In this document: positions 5,472 through 7,456 of the stretch, piece by piece
How the letters are laid out: every line of letters begins with the position of its first letter
Position numbering within the stretch: the stretch's first letter is position 1
DNA from: Syntrophobacterales bacterium
GTDB lineage: Bacteria; Desulfobacterota; Syntrophorhabdia; Syntrophorhabdales; WCHB1-27
Assembly: GCA_017881765.1 (NCBI GenBank)
Contig: JADGQN010000237.1
Coordinates: forward strand, 1-7,456
DNA length: 7,456 bases
Direction: 5' to 3'
Notes under the pieces: model-generated
What the model was told of the DNA's origin: nothing
Database searches by the model: none
What the model saw: the letters and a program-made list of their open reading frames with translations, nothing else
Made by a program: the position numbers and the translations under genes

Positions 5472-6163
5472 AATATCAGGCCCTCCAGCTCGGAGAGGCT
5501 CGATATGCGGGCGTCAACTTCCGCGGTACCAGCCGTGTTGGGGTTGTGTCCGGCGAGCCAGATCGTTTTCATCCCGAGTCTCCTGCTGGGGATCATGTCC
5601 CGTTCGTATGAGTCTCCCACGAAAATCACCTGGTGCGCAAGCAGTTCAAGCTCTGCGAGGGCAAAACGAAAAATCTCGGGGTCAGGCTTTTGAGCCCCCA
5701 CCCGGTTCGAGTCTACAACCACGTCCAGGAACTCCATCAGCCCTGCCTCTTTCAGGAGAGTGGCAAGGTTACCGTAGAAGTTGGAGACGACCCCGAGCCG
5801 GTACCGGTGCTGCGCCCGTTTCAGCAAACGGGCTGCCCGAAGCATAAATCTTTCCGATGTGGCACAGAACTTGTCAGCCAGTGCCCGTTCTTTCCGTCCG
5901 TCATTCAGGCCCAGGGCTTCGAACTGCAGGCGGACGTGCGCTCCCATCAATGCGCGAAGGTCAAGGTCTGTCACTTCGGGATCAGCATAGCAACAATCTT
6001 CGGCATAATAGAACGCGCGCTTGATCTCTTCGCGAGGATAGTTGAGACCGGCTTCTTCATAAAGGGCATAAAAGCGATCCGGCCAGCGTTCTCCGTCGGA
6101 GTCGAGCGTCCCGCCGTAATCGAAAAGAACTGCCCTGCATTCATTGAACCTGTCGATACTCAT
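5468..6163 (-). CDS. HAD-superfamily hydrolase with altered motif I
   Basis: This is a 231-residue HAD enzyme with a helical C1 cap. Motif I is FDYGGTLD at 14-21, with the nucleophile Asp15. Motif II is VVSN with Ser127, motif III is Lys159 in AQKPDPEIF, and motif IV is VGDSYERD with Asp184 and Asp189. The unusual point is Gly17, where most HAD phosphatases carry the second Asp (DxDGT) used as general acid/base. Other HAD enzymes lacking it include L-2-haloacid dehalogenases (DAYGT) and phosphonoacetaldehyde hydrolase (DWAGT). It could still be a phosphatase for inositol phosphate or a later intermediate, or it could use a different chemistry. A cysteine pair (Cys57, Cys58) sits in the cap. 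It overlaps the nucleotidyltransferase by 4 nt, so the two products are likely made in step. The ribosome site before the ATG (6161-6163) is poor. The perfect palindrome at 6184-6199 lies 20 nt upstream. Confidence 0.88.
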   Translation of the reverse strand: MSIDRFNECRAVLFDYGGTLDSDGERWPDRFYALYEEAGLNYPREEIKRAFYYAEDCCYADPEVTDLDLRALMGAHVRLQFEALGLNDGRKERALADKFCATSERFMLRAARLLKRAQHRYRLGVVSNFYGNLATLLKEAGLMEFLDVVVDSNRVGAQKPDPEIFRFALAELELLAHQVIFVGDSYERDMIPSRRLGMKTIWLAGHNPNTAGTAEVDARISSLSELEGLIL

Positions 6164-6183
6164 AGGCTGTCAGACGAGGCCAA

Positions 6184-6199
6184 AAGAATTGCAATTCTT
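6184..6199. promoter_or_regulatory. 16-bp perfect palindrome upstream of the HAD gene
   Basis: AAGAATTGCAATTCTT is fully self-complementary and lies in the 78-nt gap between the synthase stop and the HAD start. A CC/GG pair just outside extends it with a small bulge (6180-6201). It is AT-rich within an otherwise GC-rich cluster. It could be an operator for a dimeric regulator. As RNA it could form a stem of 6-8 pairs with a UGCA loop, modulating readthrough or ribosome access. No matching second copy was noticed in this window. Confidence 0.45.
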
Positions 6200-6241
6200 G
6201 GAATAGAGGCTGTTGTGCTCAGCCGTAGGGCGCGTTCCCCA

Positions 6242-7432
6242 TCACCTGCCGCTCAGCCCGTGAAGGCTAATATCTCCTTCGCCGGTTCTCTGACTCCTCA
6301 GAATATTGGATGGAGAGGCGCTTTTCTCAGCCTCTTTGTGCCACCCATGAATGAACGCCTCGGTCATGCGAAAGGCTTCATCATCTGTGTACTGAACCGG
6401 CGGATGCTTCATGAAATATGCTGACGGAGAATAGAGGACGCCACCCAATCCCCGGTCAAGAGCAAGCTTGCAGCAGCGGATTGCATCGATCACAATACCG
6501 GCGGAATTGGGCGAATCTTCCACGGACAGGCGCAGTTCCAGGTTCATGGGCACGCCTCCGAACAGTTTGCCCTCGATGCGTATAAAACAGACTTTGTTAT
6601 CTTTCTGCCAGGGCACGTAGTCGCTTGGCCCCACGTGGATATTCTCGTCGTCGATCCGCTCGGCTGTGACGGACTGGACTGCCTCCGTCTTTGAGGTTTT
6701 TTTGGAGACCAGGCGCTTCCGGTTAAGCATATTCAGAAAATCCGTGTTACCGCCCGTGTTGATCTGGTATGTCCGCTCCAGCTTGACGCCGCGCTTCTTG
6801 AATAGATCGACCAGCATGCGATGGATGATCGTGGCCCCGAGTTGAGACTTTATGTCATCACCCATGAGGGGCAGTCTTCTCTCCTCGAACCGCTTTGCCC
6901 ATGCGGGGTCACTCGCAATGAAGACCGGCATGTTGTTAACGAAGCCGGCTCCCGCCTCCAAAGCGCACTCCGCATAAAAGCGTACTGCCTGTTCGGATCC
7001 GACCGGAAGGTAGTTCAAAACAATCTCTGCTCGCGCCTCCTTCAGTATCCTGACCACATCGGCCATGTCCGGCTCTCTCTCCTGGGCAACCGCAAAAGTG
7101 CAGGCCTCACCGTAGTCCGCCATATGTGCGGAACAGCCGTCGAGCACCTTTCCCATCACCACCCGCGTGCCGTTGCTCTCTACATCTCCGCAGAAGACCG
7201 TGGTACAGTTCGGCTTTTCAAAAATTGCCTCGGCGACGTCTCTGCCGACCTTTCTCCTGTCTATATCGAACGCCGCCACCACCTCAATCTCCCACGGCCT
7301 GTAACCGCCAATCTCCCAGTGCGAGAGGCCGATGGCATCCGAGCTGTCACTATTTCGATAATGGTTAATGCCCTGAATCAGGGAGCTGGCGCAGTTCCCG
7401 ACACCGATAACCGCAATTCGGATCTGTTTCAT
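6242..7432 (-). CDS. ino1: Inositol-3-phosphate synthase (myo-inositol-1-phosphate synthase)
   Basis: This 396-residue enzyme converts D-glucose 6-phosphate to 1D-myo-inositol 3-phosphate using bound NAD, the committed step to all inositol compounds. It matches the short actinobacterial/archaeal class. The NAD loop is VIGVGNCASSL at 8-18. YLPVGSEQA is at 141-149, NNMPVFIASDPAWA at 166-179 and GDDIKSQLGAT at 191-201. NTGGNTDFLNM at 225-235 and SKKTSKTEA at 243-251 carry active-site lysines. VGPSDYVPW is at 267-275, DSPNSAGIVIDA at 316-327 and SAYFMKHPP at 347-355. These blocks closely parallel Mycobacterium tuberculosis Ino1 as I recall it, and all core motifs are intact. After the usual end (around residue 373) there is an extra polar tail of about 23 residues. 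The start ATG (7430-7432) puts the NAD loop at the expected position. The upstream 24 nt are open in frame and show no clear ribosome site. It is the first visible gene of the cluster and suggests what the pathway is built on. Confidence 0.96.
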   Translation of the reverse strand: MKQIRIAVIGVGNCASSLIQGINHYRNSDSSDAIGLSHWEIGGYRPWEIEVVAAFDIDRRKVGRDVAEAIFEKPNCTTVFCGDVESNGTRVVMGKVLDGCSAHMADYGEACTFAVAQEREPDMADVVRILKEARAEIVLNYLPVGSEQAVRFYAECALEAGAGFVNNMPVFIASDPAWAKRFEERRLPLMGDDIKSQLGATIIHRMLVDLFKKRGVKLERTYQINTGGNTDFLNMLNRKRLVSKKTSKTEAVQSVTAERIDDENIHVGPSDYVPWQKDNKVCFIRIEGKLFGGVPMNLELRLSVEDSPNSAGIVIDAIRCCKLALDRGLGGVLYSPSAYFMKHPPVQYTDDEAFRMTEAFIHGWHKEAEKSASPSNILRSQRTGEGDISLHGLSGR

Positions 7433-7456
7433 GCTTGTAAAGTAGGCCCCTGCGTT

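Noticed and set aside
4791..5693. Plus-strand open frame of 300 codons
   Set aside because: It is antisense to the nucleotidyltransferase and HAD genes, both of which carry complete motifs. Its composition is rich in Arg, Gly and Pro without recognisable blocks.
5633..6424. Plus-strand open frame of 263 codons crossing the HAD gene, the gap and the synthase end
   Set aside because: It overlaps two real minus-strand genes and has no ribosome site or family resemblance.

Overview
The window holds one gene cluster read entirely on the minus strand, so it is transcribed from high to low coordinates. It has seven complete genes and the first 29 codons of an eighth that runs off the left edge. In transcription order they are: an inositol-3-phosphate synthase (6242-7432), a HAD-superfamily hydrolase (5468-6163), a sugar-phosphate-type nucleotidyltransferase (4764-5471), an ATP-grasp enzyme (3912-4757), a class III PLP aminotransferase (2528-3877), a Gfo/Idh/MocA NAD(P)-dependent oxidoreductase (1362-2393), a flippase-like multi-span membrane protein (224-1237), and the start of a probable secreted or membrane-anchored protein (1-89). 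I see no tRNA, rRNA, CRISPR array, transposase or phage gene.

The coding style (ATG starts, some AAGGAGG ribosome sites, a GTGA stop-start overlap) is bacterial. The intergenic gaps carry short tandem repeats: 7-mers of the TTGTAAC and TATGTGC type, TTGAACCC-like 8-mers, and GGACGTCC-containing 17-mers. I associate this texture with the former Deltaproteobacteria (Desulfobacterota, Syntrophorhabdus-like lineages) or Nitrospirota. That placement is inference only; no marker gene is present.

The four middle genes are packed tightly (4-nt overlap, then 6-nt and 34-nt gaps). The oxidoreductase and flippase genes are separated by gaps of 124-134 nt, two of them filled with repeats. The synthase is separated from the HAD gene by 78 nt that contain a perfect 16-bp palindrome. 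The operon promoter is probably to the right of the window, because only 24 nt precede the synthase start.

Together the genes read as a dedicated pathway for an inositol-derived, probably amino-modified, activated molecule. The synthase makes inositol phosphate from glucose 6-phosphate, and the HAD protein could dephosphorylate it or a later intermediate. The oxidoreductase and aminotransferase could turn a ring hydroxyl into an amine via a ketone. The ATP-grasp enzyme could add an acyl/amino-acid or phosphate group, and the nucleotidyltransferase could activate the product as an NDP derivative. The flippase-like protein would then move a lipid-linked product across the inner membrane. Each family call is well supported. 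The assembled pathway is a hypothesis, and I do not recognise this exact set as a characterised system.
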